In this document: positions 25,822 through 33,920 of the stretch, one piece after another | How the letters are laid out: each line of letters opens with the position of its first letter | Numbering within the stretch: position 1 is the first letter of the stretch | Assembly (NCBI GenBank): GCA_029856435.1 | Contig: JAHQXB010000079.1 | Coordinates: 1-60,448 of the forward strand | DNA from: Candidatus Jordarchaeia archaeon | Lineage (GTDB): Archaea; Asgardarchaeota; Jordiarchaeia; Jordiarchaeales; Jordiarchaeaceae | DNA: 60,448 nt | Direction: 5' to 3' | Position numbers and translations under genes: made by a program | The notes under the pieces: model-generated | The model's database searches: none | What the model was told of the DNA's origin: nothing | The model's input: only the letters and a program-made list of their open reading frames with translations

Positions 25822-27774
25822 ATGAGTAATGATGAAAAAAAAGCATCGGAACCAGCTATCGGTGTCTACGTTTGCGAGTGAGGTATTAACATAGGAAGCG
25901 TCGTTAACTGCAATGAAGTAGCAGAGTTCGCCAGCAAACTTCCTAACGTAAAAACAGCGAAAACTTATTCGTTTTTCTGTTCAGATCCTGGGCAGAACAT
26001 AATAAAGAAGGACATTGAGACTCTTGGAATAAATAGGGTGGTGGTAGCCTCCTGTACACCCAAGATACACGAGCCAACGTACAGAGCATTGCTGGAAAGC
26101 GCCGGACTCAGCCCCTACTATTTCCAGATGGTTAACCTTAGAGAACAATGCTCTTGGGTGCATTTCACCAATCCTGAGGAAGCTACAAGGAAAGCAAAAG
26201 ACTTAGTTGCTGCCGGGGTAGCTAGAGCACGACTACTCGAGGATGTTCCACAAAGGAAAGTGAAGGTTGAACCAGCTGTTATGGTGGTTGGAGGCGGAAT
26301 AGCCGGAATAAGCGCAGCACTAACTATCGCAAATCATGGAATCAAGGTGTACCTTGTTGAAAAAAAACCAACCATAGGAGGACTTGCAGCCCAGCTTGAT
26401 AGAACCTTTGCTACAGATGACTGTGCAATATGAATACTGGCTCCGAAAATGGTGGAAGTCGCCAAACACCCCAACGTAGAACTATACACCTACACTGATA
26501 TAAAAAGAGTTTCTGGAAGCCCAGGAGAGTTCTTAGTCACATTGCTTAAAAAGCCAAGATATGTAGATGAAGCCAAGTGTACGGGGTGCGGCTCGTGCGC
26601 CGAAAAGTGCCCTGTTGAAGTGCCCGACGAATTTAACTTTGGACTGGGAACCCGAAAGGCGATTTACATCCCCTTCTCACAGGCGGTGCCTAAAATTGCC
26701 TTAATATCCATGGAGGATTGTATTCAGTGCAAATCTTGCGAGCGCCAGTGTCTCGCAGGTGCAATCAAATATGACCAGCAACCCGAGGAAATTGAGATTA
26801 AAGTTGGAGCCATAATATTAGCTACGGGTACAGAAATATACGATGTGGCAAAGTATGGCGACTATGGATACGGCATCTATGAGGATGTAATCACTCAAGC
26901 TGAACTTGAGCGAATGCTAAGCCCCACCGGACCCACAGGGGGAAGAGTGCTCAGAGTTTCCAATAGAAAAACACCTAAACGTATAGTTATGATTCAATGC
27001 GTTGGATCTAGGGACATAAGAAGAAATCCTTACTGCTCAGAAGTCTGTTGCATGGTGGCCTTAAAAAACGCTAAGCTTATAAAACAGGAACACCCCGAAG
27101 CCGAGGTAACAATATGGTACATAGATATACGAGCAGTGGACGAAGGACACGAAGAATATTACAGAAGAGTTCGAGAGAGCGGAATTAATTTCATCAGAGG
27201 AATGCCAGAGGTTACGTTCAACGGTAAAAGCCTATTAGTTGAAGGCGAAAACACCCTTACCAACGAGTTTGTGAGTATGGAAACAGATCTTGTGGTTCTC
27301 TCCGCAGCCATAGTTCCTTCGCCATCAGGAATAGAAATCGGTCAGATGTTGGGTCTTGACAAGGCTCCTAGTGGCTTCCTCAAACCTCTACATACTGGGC
27401 TTAGTCCCCAAGAGACAAAAACCCGCGCAGTATTCGTCTGTGGTACAGCACAAGGTCCCAAGGATATATCCTACTCGGTATCCTCGGCAAGAGCCGCGGC
27501 CTCAGCTGCAACAGCTTGGTGCCTAGCTGGTGAGGCCAGCCTCGAATTAATAACACCAGTAATCATAGAGGAACTATGTGTTGGCTGTAAAAGATGTGAA
27601 AGAAACTGTCCTTTCGGAGCCATAAAGGTTGTCGACGGCGTTGCGAAAGTGGATGAGGCTAGTTGTAAAGGTTGTGGAATCTGTGTTGCTTCTTGTCCTG
27701 CGCATGCACTAGATCTTAGATATTACCGCGATAAACAGATAAGGGAAGAGGTAGCAGCGTTGGTGAAAACTTAG
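25822..27774 (+). CDS. hdrA: Heterodisulfide-reductase subunit A, selenoprotein with two in-frame TGA
   Basis: Read through two TGA codons, this frame gives a continuous 650-residue HdrA, the usual family length. Sec20 lies in VYVCE-U-GIN, where HdrA normally has a CxC-type motif; Sec204 lies in DDCAI-U-ILAPKM, where relatives have Cys, or Sec in some methanogens. Domains: an N-terminal region, an FAD-binding thioredoxin-reductase-like fold (VVGGGIAGISAALTI near 154), an inserted ferredoxin (CTGCGSCAEKCP, CIQCKSCERQC; about 250-320), the HdrA-specific CVGSRD then YCSEVCC cluster motif (393-410), and a C-terminal 2[4Fe-4S] domain (CVGCKRCERNCP, CKGCGICVASCP). HdrA is the flavin-based electron-bifurcating core that links ferredoxin and disulfide chemistry. 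AAAGGAGG precedes the ATG. vhuD and an FrhB fusion follow; hdrB and hdrC are absent here. Confidence 0.9.
25879..25881 (+). other. In-frame TGA, predicted selenocysteine 20 of HdrA
   Basis: TGA between GAG and GGT, in the reading V-Y-V-C-E-U-G-I-N. The frame is homologous to HdrA on both sides; a Cys normally occupies this place. No start codon with SD follows to restart translation. Confidence 0.8.
26431..26433 (+). other. In-frame TGA, predicted selenocysteine 204 of HdrA
   Basis: TGA in D-D-C-A-I-U-I-L-A-P-K-M. It coincides with the cysteine that is selenocysteine in some methanogen HdrA proteins and lies by the flavin-proximal cluster region. The HdrA frame continues without shift for another 446 codons. 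Confidence 0.85.
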
Positions 27775-27895
27775 AATCCTTATGCTTAATGATTCCACCA
27801 GCGAAAGCCTTGACTGGTGGATGAAGGCTCTGGTAAGCAACCAGGAGGATTAAAAAATTATAATTAAAAAAGGAGTGTGTGTTGGAGGAAAATAG
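27775..27895 (+). promoter_or_regulatory. hdrA-vhuD spacer with hairpin, possible SECIS
   Basis: The spacer folds TCCACCAG (27794-27801) against CTGGTGGA (27814-27821), eight pairs, capped by CGAAAGCCTTGA. The GAA on the 5' side and A on the 3' side recall the archaeal SECIS signature, but the short upper helix expected between them is not clear. A GGAGG for vhuD follows at 27884-27888. Confidence 0.4.
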
Positions 27896-28303
27896 TTGAC
27901 CTATCAAGTTGTTGTGTATGCATGCTGGAAATGAGGTTATGGAGTAGCCGACCTCACAGGTGTTTCCAGAGTAGCCTACGACCCTGCCCTTAGAATCGTG
28001 CGTTTAAGGTGTACGGGACGATTGGACAGTTCATTGTTGCTGGAGCCGATTTGTAATGGTGCAGACGGCGTTATGGTGGTGGGATGACACATAGGCGAGT
28101 GCGACTTTGAACAGGGAAACATTATGGCGGAGAAACATGTAAACTTTGTTAAAAGAATCCTTGAAAGACGGGGAATCGGAGGAGACCGAGTAAATATGTA
28201 TCATTGTTCAGCAGCTGAGGTCGGACGATTCAAAGAATCCGTTGAGGATATGATGAGTAAAATCAGAAAACTGGGGCCTAATCCCTTACGGCAAGAAAAA
28301 TAG
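27896..28303 (+). CDS. vhuD: MvhD/VhuD-type hydrogenase iron-sulfur subunit, selenoprotein with two in-frame TGA
   Basis: A 135-residue protein when two TGA codons are read as selenocysteine. The start is TTG at 27896, seven bases after GGAGG; an in-frame TAG directly precedes it. The family pattern is clear: VYACWK-U-GYGVADLTGVSRVAYDP (Sec13 in place of the Cys of the CxxC-like motif), IVRLRCTGRLD, GADGVMVVG-U-HIGECDFEQGN (Sec64 where relatives have CHPGDCHY), and MYHCSAAEVGRF. The subunit carries a [2Fe-2S] cluster and hands electrons to HdrA. It sits between hdrA and the FrhB fusion and ends at TAG 28301-28303. Without recoding, the gene would be three useless fragments. Confidence 0.9.
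27932..27934 (+). other. In-frame TGA, predicted selenocysteine 13 of VhuD
   Basis: TGA after tgc-tgg-aaa, in A-C-W-K-U-G-Y. Family members have Cys here as a cluster ligand. Confidence 0.85.
28085..28087 (+). other. In-frame TGA, predicted selenocysteine 64 of VhuD
   Basis: TGA in M-V-V-G-U-H-I-G-E-C-D. Relatives read AGCHPGDC at this place, so U replaces the first Cys of a cluster-binding pair. Confidence 0.85.
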
Positions 28304-28316
28304 TTACGGTTACTCT

Positions 28317-28354
28317 CTGGATGATCCTGAATCGGTAAATTTCTGAGGGTCCAG
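28317..28354 (+). promoter_or_regulatory. SECIS-like hairpin after vhuD
   Basis: Fourteen bases after the vhuD stop. The lower stem is CTGG-(bulge ATG)-ATCC against GGGT-CCAG. Above it come TGAAT on the 5' side and a single A on the 3' side, then a CGG/CTG helix (one G-U pair) and a seven-base loop TAAATTT. A GAA-versus-A internal loop below a short helix in the 3' untranslated region is the form known for archaeal SECIS elements. Fold drawn by eye. Confidence 0.65.
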
Positions 28355-28420
28355 GTGACATTCCTCGTAAGCGGAGGATTGAGTAACCTCTAGCAGATAT
28401 CTTGAGTGGAGGTCACATAG

Positions 28421-29854
28421 TTGGTAAATAAACTAGAGTTGGACTCTACGTTAGAGGCATTGAGGAGTTTTAGGGTTCGTGCCTTGTTCGGAGGAGAAAA
28501 AGAGATCATCGAGTGTGGAAAAATAACCCGTGAAGAATGGGAAAAACTCTTAGATTTCGTCGTGGACGATGAAACTGAGCGGAGGAAAGTTCTGTTAACT
28601 GTTAAGAAATTAGGCGGTGCATCGCTGCCTCAACTGGAAAAAGAGCTAGGAATGTCTAATTTTAGTATTCAAAAACATCTTCGGCTCTTGGAGTACGAAG
28701 GTTTAGTTGAGAAAAGCTCTGAGAGTGGTTCAGAAGCAGTTTATAAGCCTATTTTAAAAGAACCTTCAAGACCTCCTTTTGAAAAAATTAAATTTATTGT
28801 GGATGAGAAGCTCTGCGTGGACTGCGGAGCCTGCGTAAGTTATTGCCCAACAAACGCGATAACTATTGTTGATGAAGCCCCAGTAATTGATGAGGACAAA
28901 TGCATTGGGTGTGGTATTTGTAACAGTGTGGCTTGCCCCAGAACCTTCCTTTACCTAGATGTTTTGAGGCATTATGTAAAGGGTGAGCCTTGTAAACTTG
29001 ATCAGGAACCAATAGCGGGATATAAGAGCGCCCTTGCGGCGCAAACTATGAAGGAGGAAATAAGAAAAGTTTGCCAGGATGGAGGCATAGTAACATCAAT
29101 ATTGACCTATCTTTTTGATCACAACTTGATAGATGGGGCCCTAGTTGTTAAAAAGAGGGGGGAGAACTGGGCATCTGAGCCAGTAGTGGTGACTAATAAG
29201 GGGGAACTGCTTGAAACAGCGGGTACCAAGTATGTGGTTACTCCCACGCTGGTAGGATTGGAAAAGGCCAAAAAGATGGGGCTTAAAAAAATTGCTGTGG
29301 TGGGAACCCCTTGCCAGGTTCAAGCAGTAAGAAAGGCGCAGGTCTTTTCAAGTGCCTTCCAAGAAATTATGGGAAACATAGTGCTCATAATAGGGATATT
29401 CTGTATGGAAAATTTCTCCTACCAGAATATGAAAAAAATTGTTGAAGAATACTGCAAGGTGAATTTAGAAAACGCACGTAAAATGGACATCAACAAAGGC
29501 CAGTTCTCAGTACACATCAAAAGTGGCGAAAGATCTTCCGTACCAATCAAGGATATAACAGGTTTGGCAAGAACTGCTTGCCATGTGTGTCCAGACCTCA
29601 CCAATGAACTTGCAGACATCGCGGTGGGCTCTATAGGATCACCACCAAGTTGGTCAACTGTACTTATTAGAACAGAGAAAGGCGAAGAAATTTTCCAGAA
29701 AGCCCAGGAAGAGGGTTACTTGACCTCAAAACCGCTGGAGGAATCTGAAACGGGACTTCTACTGCTTATAAAACTTGCGAGAGGAAAAAGAAAGAGAAAC
29801 CTTGAGAAACTGGAATCCAAAAGAACAGAAGGAAAATATGCTACCCACTTCTAA
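28421..29854 (+). CDS. wHTH-ferredoxin-FrhB fusion protein
   Basis: 477 residues in three parts. Residues 1-110 form a winged-helix domain of ArsR-like look (ASLPQLEKELGMSNFSIQKH, LRLLEYEGLVEK). Residues 125-170 hold a 2[4Fe-4S] ferredoxin (CVDCGACVSYCP, CIGCGICNSVACP). Residues 180-470 are an F420-hydrogenase beta-subunit (FrhB/FdhB) domain: CQDGGIVTSILTY, VVGTPCQVQAVRKAQ, GIFCMENFSY and CHVCPDLTNELADIAVGS. FrhB proteins use FAD and [4Fe-4S] clusters to reduce F420 or related acceptors. TTG start with GGAGG nine bases upstream. As the last gene of the hdrA-vhuD operon it may connect HdrA to F420 or another acceptor. The DNA-binding domain on a redox enzyme is unusual. A paralog without the wHTH lies at 37532-39049. 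Confidence 0.85.
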   Translation: MVNKLELDSTLEALRSFRVRALFGGEKEIIECGKITREEWEKLLDFVVDDETERRKVLLTVKKLGGASLPQLEKELGMSNFSIQKHLRLLEYEGLVEKSSESGSEAVYKPILKEPSRPPFEKIKFIVDEKLCVDCGACVSYCPTNAITIVDEAPVIDEDKCIGCGICNSVACPRTFLYLDVLRHYVKGEPCKLDQEPIAGYKSALAAQTMKEEIRKVCQDGGIVTSILTYLFDHNLIDGALVVKKRGENWASEPVVVTNKGELLETAGTKYVVTPTLVGLEKAKKMGLKKIAVVGTPCQVQAVRKAQVFSSAFQEIMGNIVLIIGIFCMENFSYQNMKKIVEEYCKVNLENARKMDINKGQFSVHIKSGERSSVPIKDITGLARTACHVCPDLTNELADIAVGSIGSPPSWSTVLIRTEKGEEIFQKAQEEGYLTSKPLEESETGLLLLIKLARGKRKRNLEKLESKRTEGKYATHF

Positions 29855-29899
29855 ATTTACAGCTTCTTTATTTGAAAATTTGATCAATACTCCTAGTGT

Positions 29900-31171
29900 C
29901 TACTTTGTTTCTATTTCAAATTCGCAGTAATCATTTCCCATAGCCATACACTTTGTTTCTTTGCAGATCCATTCTTTATTTGTAATCACTTGAAGGATGC
30001 CCACAAGAGCACCCCCAACAAAGGTGCAAACTGGCCTATCAGAATGGTTATAAGATAGTGCGATTGTAGAAATGCCCTTTATTTTTAATTTGCCAGTATC
30101 AACACTTCCCTCAATTGATAGTACCCTACCCCACCCCGAAACAGTGTTATATTTAAAGACTTCGAACAGGGGGTTTTTGTTATCTTTTAGCGACTCGGAT
30201 TTTATGAGAAGAGCCGCTCCACGCCCTACCTGCTTACCCAATTCGAGGAGGATTCTCTTGGATTCTTCTGGGCTGTGTTGTTTTTCTATGGCTTTAATAA
30301 ATAGTATGAGGGTCTGTATTGGGGTTATAATGTGGTTCCAGCCGAGTATTGAAACCTGACCCAATTCGTTGAACGACATACTCTCCTTCAATTTAGTGAA
30401 GGAGTCATAAAGTGGGAAAAGAGTGACGAACTTGTCGGGAGTAAAAAGGTAGGCGAATCTTTGATTCAAAATTTTGTGCGCCTCTCTTATCAAGGGAGTT
30501 CTTGAAATGTGTACGTATGATTGCCTTTTTTCTTCAACAGTTTCGAAACTAAAGTTTATGGCATAGTCAATAATATGAGTCAGGGTGCTAGTTACCTGTG
30601 GTTCATGAACATCGCGGTTTACTATCCCCAAGAATATTCCTCCATCGCCCTTAGCGTCGAGGGTTAATTTTCTGATCATTCTCAAAACAGTTTTTGAATC
30701 AAAGTCGATAATTGAGGAGCTTATATTGGCGTAAATTACAAGTATTGGAACATCCGGAAATTTTTGCTTAAGCCGAGATTTCGCCTCTTTTATTTCGTAA
30801 ATTATTCTCTTCGGCTCATTCGCTATCTCCCTAATATTCCTAACTTCATCATAAACTACTTTGGTTTTATTTTCGCTTGAAACCAAATCTAAAAAGTAGA
30901 AGCGGTCTTCCTGAATAGCCCTTTGAAAAATTGTATTCATTTTCTCTGAGAAATTCTTCTTAATTTGTCTATTAATTATTTCGAAGGGCAAATTTGTGTG
31001 GATCGTTATAACAGCTCCGCCTTTCCCCAAAAAATTTAAAGCTATTAGGGCCGCAAGTCTATTGGCATCGTTAAGTGTGAAGGAGTCCGACGTTACCAGA
31101 ATTGACAGGCCACTATATAGACGGCCTAATGTACTATCAATGTAATCAATTTCGGTTTTACGAATCTTCAA
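29900..31171 (-). CDS. KaiC-like (degenerate P-loop) plus V4R protein, paralog 1
   Basis: 423 residues, one of four tandem paralogs. The N-terminal 240 residues resemble a RecA/KaiC core: IDSTLGRLYSGLSIL, then VTSDSFTLNDANRLAALIALNFL where Walker A should be; the GxxGxGKT motif is lost (DSFTLNDA), so ATP binding in the normal way is unlikely. A middle VLVIYANISSSIIDFDSKTVLRM and GIVNRDVHE are conserved among the four. The C-terminal 130 residues are a V4R domain ending in GGALVGILQ and CKETKCMAMGNDYCEFE, which typically senses small molecules. TTG start with GGGAG upstream. It is last in the row and lies convergent to the FrhB fusion. Confidence 0.75.
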   Translation of the reverse strand: MKIRKTEIDYIDSTLGRLYSGLSILVTSDSFTLNDANRLAALIALNFLGKGGAVITIHTNLPFEIINRQIKKNFSEKMNTIFQRAIQEDRFYFLDLVSSENKTKVVYDEVRNIREIANEPKRIIYEIKEAKSRLKQKFPDVPILVIYANISSSIIDFDSKTVLRMIRKLTLDAKGDGGIFLGIVNRDVHEPQVTSTLTHIIDYAINFSFETVEEKRQSYVHISRTPLIREAHKILNQRFAYLFTPDKFVTLFPLYDSFTKLKESMSFNELGQVSILGWNHIITPIQTLILFIKAIEKQHSPEESKRILLELGKQVGRGAALLIKSESLKDNKNPLFEVFKYNTVSGWGRVLSIEGSVDTGKLKIKGISTIALSYNHSDRPVCTFVGGALVGILQVITNKEWICKETKCMAMGNDYCEFEIETK

Positions 31172-31265
31172 CTTTTCTCCCGACCTTCAAATTCTTAATG
31201 ATTATGTTAACGCTGTATAGCTTTCTCGGTATGCATTAGTGGTATATGTGTTGAATGCTGAATTT

Positions 31266-32540
31266 TTAAGGGGGCTGTTCAATTTTTGCCTCAAATACAC
31301 ACCATTCATCTCCCCTTGCTATGCAATGAGTTTCATTACAAATCCACTTCTTCCCTGTAACTCCTTCTAAAATGCCAGCCAAAATGCTTCCAACTAACAC
31401 GCAAACTTTGCGATTGGATTTGCCATAGTAGTAGGATAGCGTCATGAAATTGTAAATCTTAAATTCTCCAGATTCTGGGCTTCCCTCCCTCTTGATTAGT
31501 CTTCCCCATCCTCGAATCAAGAAGTAATTAAGCGCTTCCCTCAGCAAATAACTCCCTTCTAAACCATACCTTGATTTGAAGAGATTTGTGACCTCCAAAC
31601 CCAACTTTCTACCAAAACTCTCCATAAATTTTTCATATTCATTTATCCCCAAAGTCTTTTCAAGTTCTTTAAACAATAATAGGAATGTACTCAGGGGAGT
31701 GATCAAAAACTCCCTATCATGAATTAAAATTTTTCCCTCCTCATAGGAAATACTTCTCTTAAAATCGTCAAAAACCGGAGCCAAAGCGGGAAGCTTCACG
31801 AAAGTATCATTGTAAAAAATATAAGCGTACCTCTGGTAGATATTAGGTGAGCCTGGCTCCAAAACTGGAGACTTTAATACGCGAATGTAGGGCTGTTTTA
31901 AGCCTCCCCCTTCTTCGGATCTGAGTTCTACTACAAAATCAGCCAAGTGTATCAGCGTATTTAGTGTCAGAGCATCGTGAATGTCGCGATTAACTAGTCC
32001 CGTGATAATGTCTCCCCATCGCTTCACATTTGCAGTTAACTTTCTAAACATTTTTAACACAGTTTTTGAGCCAAAATCAAGAATAGACGAGCTAAAATTT
32101 TGGTACAAAATTATGAGAGGTGTCTCTGGCAAAACATTTTTAATTTTTTCTCTCAAGTGACTGACTTCAAACAGAATCCTGTCAGGGTCATTTTCAATTC
32201 TGAATACGCCCTTTAAACTACTCGAACCTTTGTGAAAAACATTGTTTGGCGTTGTATCGAGATAATAACATTTGCCTTCATTAAAGGCCTGCCAAATAAA
32301 ATTAATATCCTCTGGCGAAAACCTTGTTTGAATATCTTCATTTATCATAGAGGATGGCAAACTTGTTCCTAACACGATACCCCCTCCTCCTTGTTTAAGG
32401 AAATTTATGCCAACAAGAAGGTTGAGAGTTATAGCATCATTTAAAGTGAACGAATCGCATATAAACAAAATTGAAGTGCCGCCAAATAACGCGCCTAGGT
32501 GCGCATCTATGAATTTCACTAAGGTTTTTTCAATCCTCAA
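31266..32540 (-). CDS. KaiC-like (degenerate P-loop) plus V4R protein, paralog 2
   Basis: 424 residues, same architecture as its three neighbours. The N-terminal part has AHLGALFGGTSILFICDSFTLNDAITLNLLVG, again with DSFTLNDA in place of a P-loop. The middle has LIILYQNFSSSILDFGSKTVLKMFRKL and LVNRDIHD. The V4R part has GSILAGILEGVTGKKWICNETHC and ARGDEWCVFEA. All V4R cysteines (CxxxxC and final C) are present. Probable TTG start at 32540. It lies 49 bases after paralog 3, consistent with one transcript. Confidence 0.75.
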   Translation of the reverse strand: MRIEKTLVKFIDAHLGALFGGTSILFICDSFTLNDAITLNLLVGINFLKQGGGGIVLGTSLPSSMINEDIQTRFSPEDINFIWQAFNEGKCYYLDTTPNNVFHKGSSSLKGVFRIENDPDRILFEVSHLREKIKNVLPETPLIILYQNFSSSILDFGSKTVLKMFRKLTANVKRWGDIITGLVNRDIHDALTLNTLIHLADFVVELRSEEGGGLKQPYIRVLKSPVLEPGSPNIYQRYAYIFYNDTFVKLPALAPVFDDFKRSISYEEGKILIHDREFLITPLSTFLLLFKELEKTLGINEYEKFMESFGRKLGLEVTNLFKSRYGLEGSYLLREALNYFLIRGWGRLIKREGSPESGEFKIYNFMTLSYYYGKSNRKVCVLVGSILAGILEGVTGKKWICNETHCIARGDEWCVFEAKIEQPP

Positions 32541-32589
32541 ACCTTATCCCTCATTTTATAACTTTTAACCTCTTGAAAGACGTATGGTT

Positions 32590-33867
32590 TTAAGCCACAA
32601 GTTTTAATTCGAATTTACACCTACTATTTCCCTTGGCGATACACTCTTTTTCATCGCAAGTCCAGTTCCGTAGGGAGATTTCTTCTAAGATTCCCTGTAG
32701 AACGCCACCTTCAATTATACAGACGGGATAATCAGATTTTCCATAATGGGCAGCAAAGTTAGAATAGCCTTCAACTATTATGCGTCCGGATTTAAGGCTT
32801 CCTTCGTAAATGTTAAATTTGCCCCAACCAGTAATTGAGAGGTGGTTTATTGCAGCTTTAAAAAGTTCTTTGTCAGTTAGCTTGAATCGGGAAGACAGGA
32901 TCTTTAAAATATGTGACCCTATAAGCCTGCCTACATTTTTTACTATTTTTGTATATTCGCTTCTTCCCAGTTTTTTCTCAATTTCTTTTAGGAGAATTGT
33001 GAAGGTGGGCATCTCTGCAATAATGTAATTTGTGTCGTAGGCTATTACTTCCCCTCTTTCAAGATAGGAGATGCTTGCCTTCAACTCTTCAAAGGATGTA
33101 GGAATAGTAGGGAGAATGTAAAAAGTGTCCTCGAAAAGTTCATATGTGAATTTTTTGTATAATATTTTCTTATTATCCACGGATAGGGGTGTTCTAGTTA
33201 CAGACACGTAGGGTTGCTTTTTGCCTTCGATAAGATCTACCCCAAATTCAAGTATATAATCAGCTAAGTGGGCGAGAGAATTAGCCACGCTCAGTTCTTG
33301 CATATCCCGATTAAAGATTCCCAGAAACAAATCACCATGTATTTTAACGTCTAATATCAATTTTCTTATCATACTTAAAACGACTCCTGGTTCAAAATCT
33401 AAAATCAGGTAGCTGATATTTGATTGCAAAATGAGAACTGGGGCATCTGAAAAATTCTTAATTTTATTTCTTGCATTTAGAATTTCATATAAAATTCTGT
33501 TGAGGTCGTTTACAACAGGCGTAACATACTCTGAATGATTAAGAGTAAAGTTACTAATATTATCCTCCAGCACAATGTTAATATAGTGTAATCTACCCTC
33601 ATTTGTCGCCTCTTGTAGAACGCGTCTTACTTCCGGAGAGCTGAAATATAATACATCTTTTATTGCCCAAGAGAAGGGCAAGTTTTCATAGACAAAAACG
33701 CAACCTCCACCATTTTTCAAAATATTTAACGCCACCAGGCTTGCCAATTTTTGAGCATCATTTGCAGTGTTTGAATCCGCTGAGAACAATATTGGAAAAC
33801 CCTGGTAAAGAACGCCCAGAGACTGATCTAGAAACTCTATTCCAATTTTTTTAATTTTCAAATCCAC
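32590..33867 (-). CDS. KaiC-like (degenerate P-loop) plus V4R protein, paralog 3
   Basis: 425 residues. N-terminus: QSLGVLYQGFPILFSADSNTANDAQKLASLVALN, with DSNTANDA replacing Walker A. Middle: VLILQSNISYLILDFEPGVVLSMIRKL and IFNRDMQE. V4R: GGVLQGILEEISLRNWTCDEKEC and AKGNSRCKFEL. The GTG start follows AAGGTGGG closely. It lies 53 bases after paralog 4. The four copies are divergent in sequence but collinear, so the duplications are old and each has been kept under selection. Confidence 0.75.
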   Translation of the reverse strand: MDLKIKKIGIEFLDQSLGVLYQGFPILFSADSNTANDAQKLASLVALNILKNGGGCVFVYENLPFSWAIKDVLYFSSPEVRRVLQEATNEGRLHYINIVLEDNISNFTLNHSEYVTPVVNDLNRILYEILNARNKIKNFSDAPVLILQSNISYLILDFEPGVVLSMIRKLILDVKIHGDLFLGIFNRDMQELSVANSLAHLADYILEFGVDLIEGKKQPYVSVTRTPLSVDNKKILYKKFTYELFEDTFYILPTIPTSFEELKASISYLERGEVIAYDTNYIIAEMPTFTILLKEIEKKLGRSEYTKIVKNVGRLIGSHILKILSSRFKLTDKELFKAAINHLSITGWGKFNIYEGSLKSGRIIVEGYSNFAAHYGKSDYPVCIIEGGVLQGILEEISLRNWTCDEKECIAKGNSRCKFELKLVA

Positions 33868-33920
33868 CCCACCTTAAAGACGAAAAATTGAGAATCTATA
33901 AAAATTTATTCTTGCCTAAA

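Noticed and set aside
26038-27774. hdrA as two separate genes or a pseudogene
   Set aside because: All pieces are in one frame, no other lesions occur, both breaks are TGA at Cys positions, and the adjacent vhuD shows the same pattern.
25879-28087. Genome-wide reassignment of TGA to an amino acid
   Set aside because: Several clear genes end at TGA with normal family length (10453, 11994, 12672), and the four in-frame TGAs all replace expected cysteines, which favours selenocysteine.
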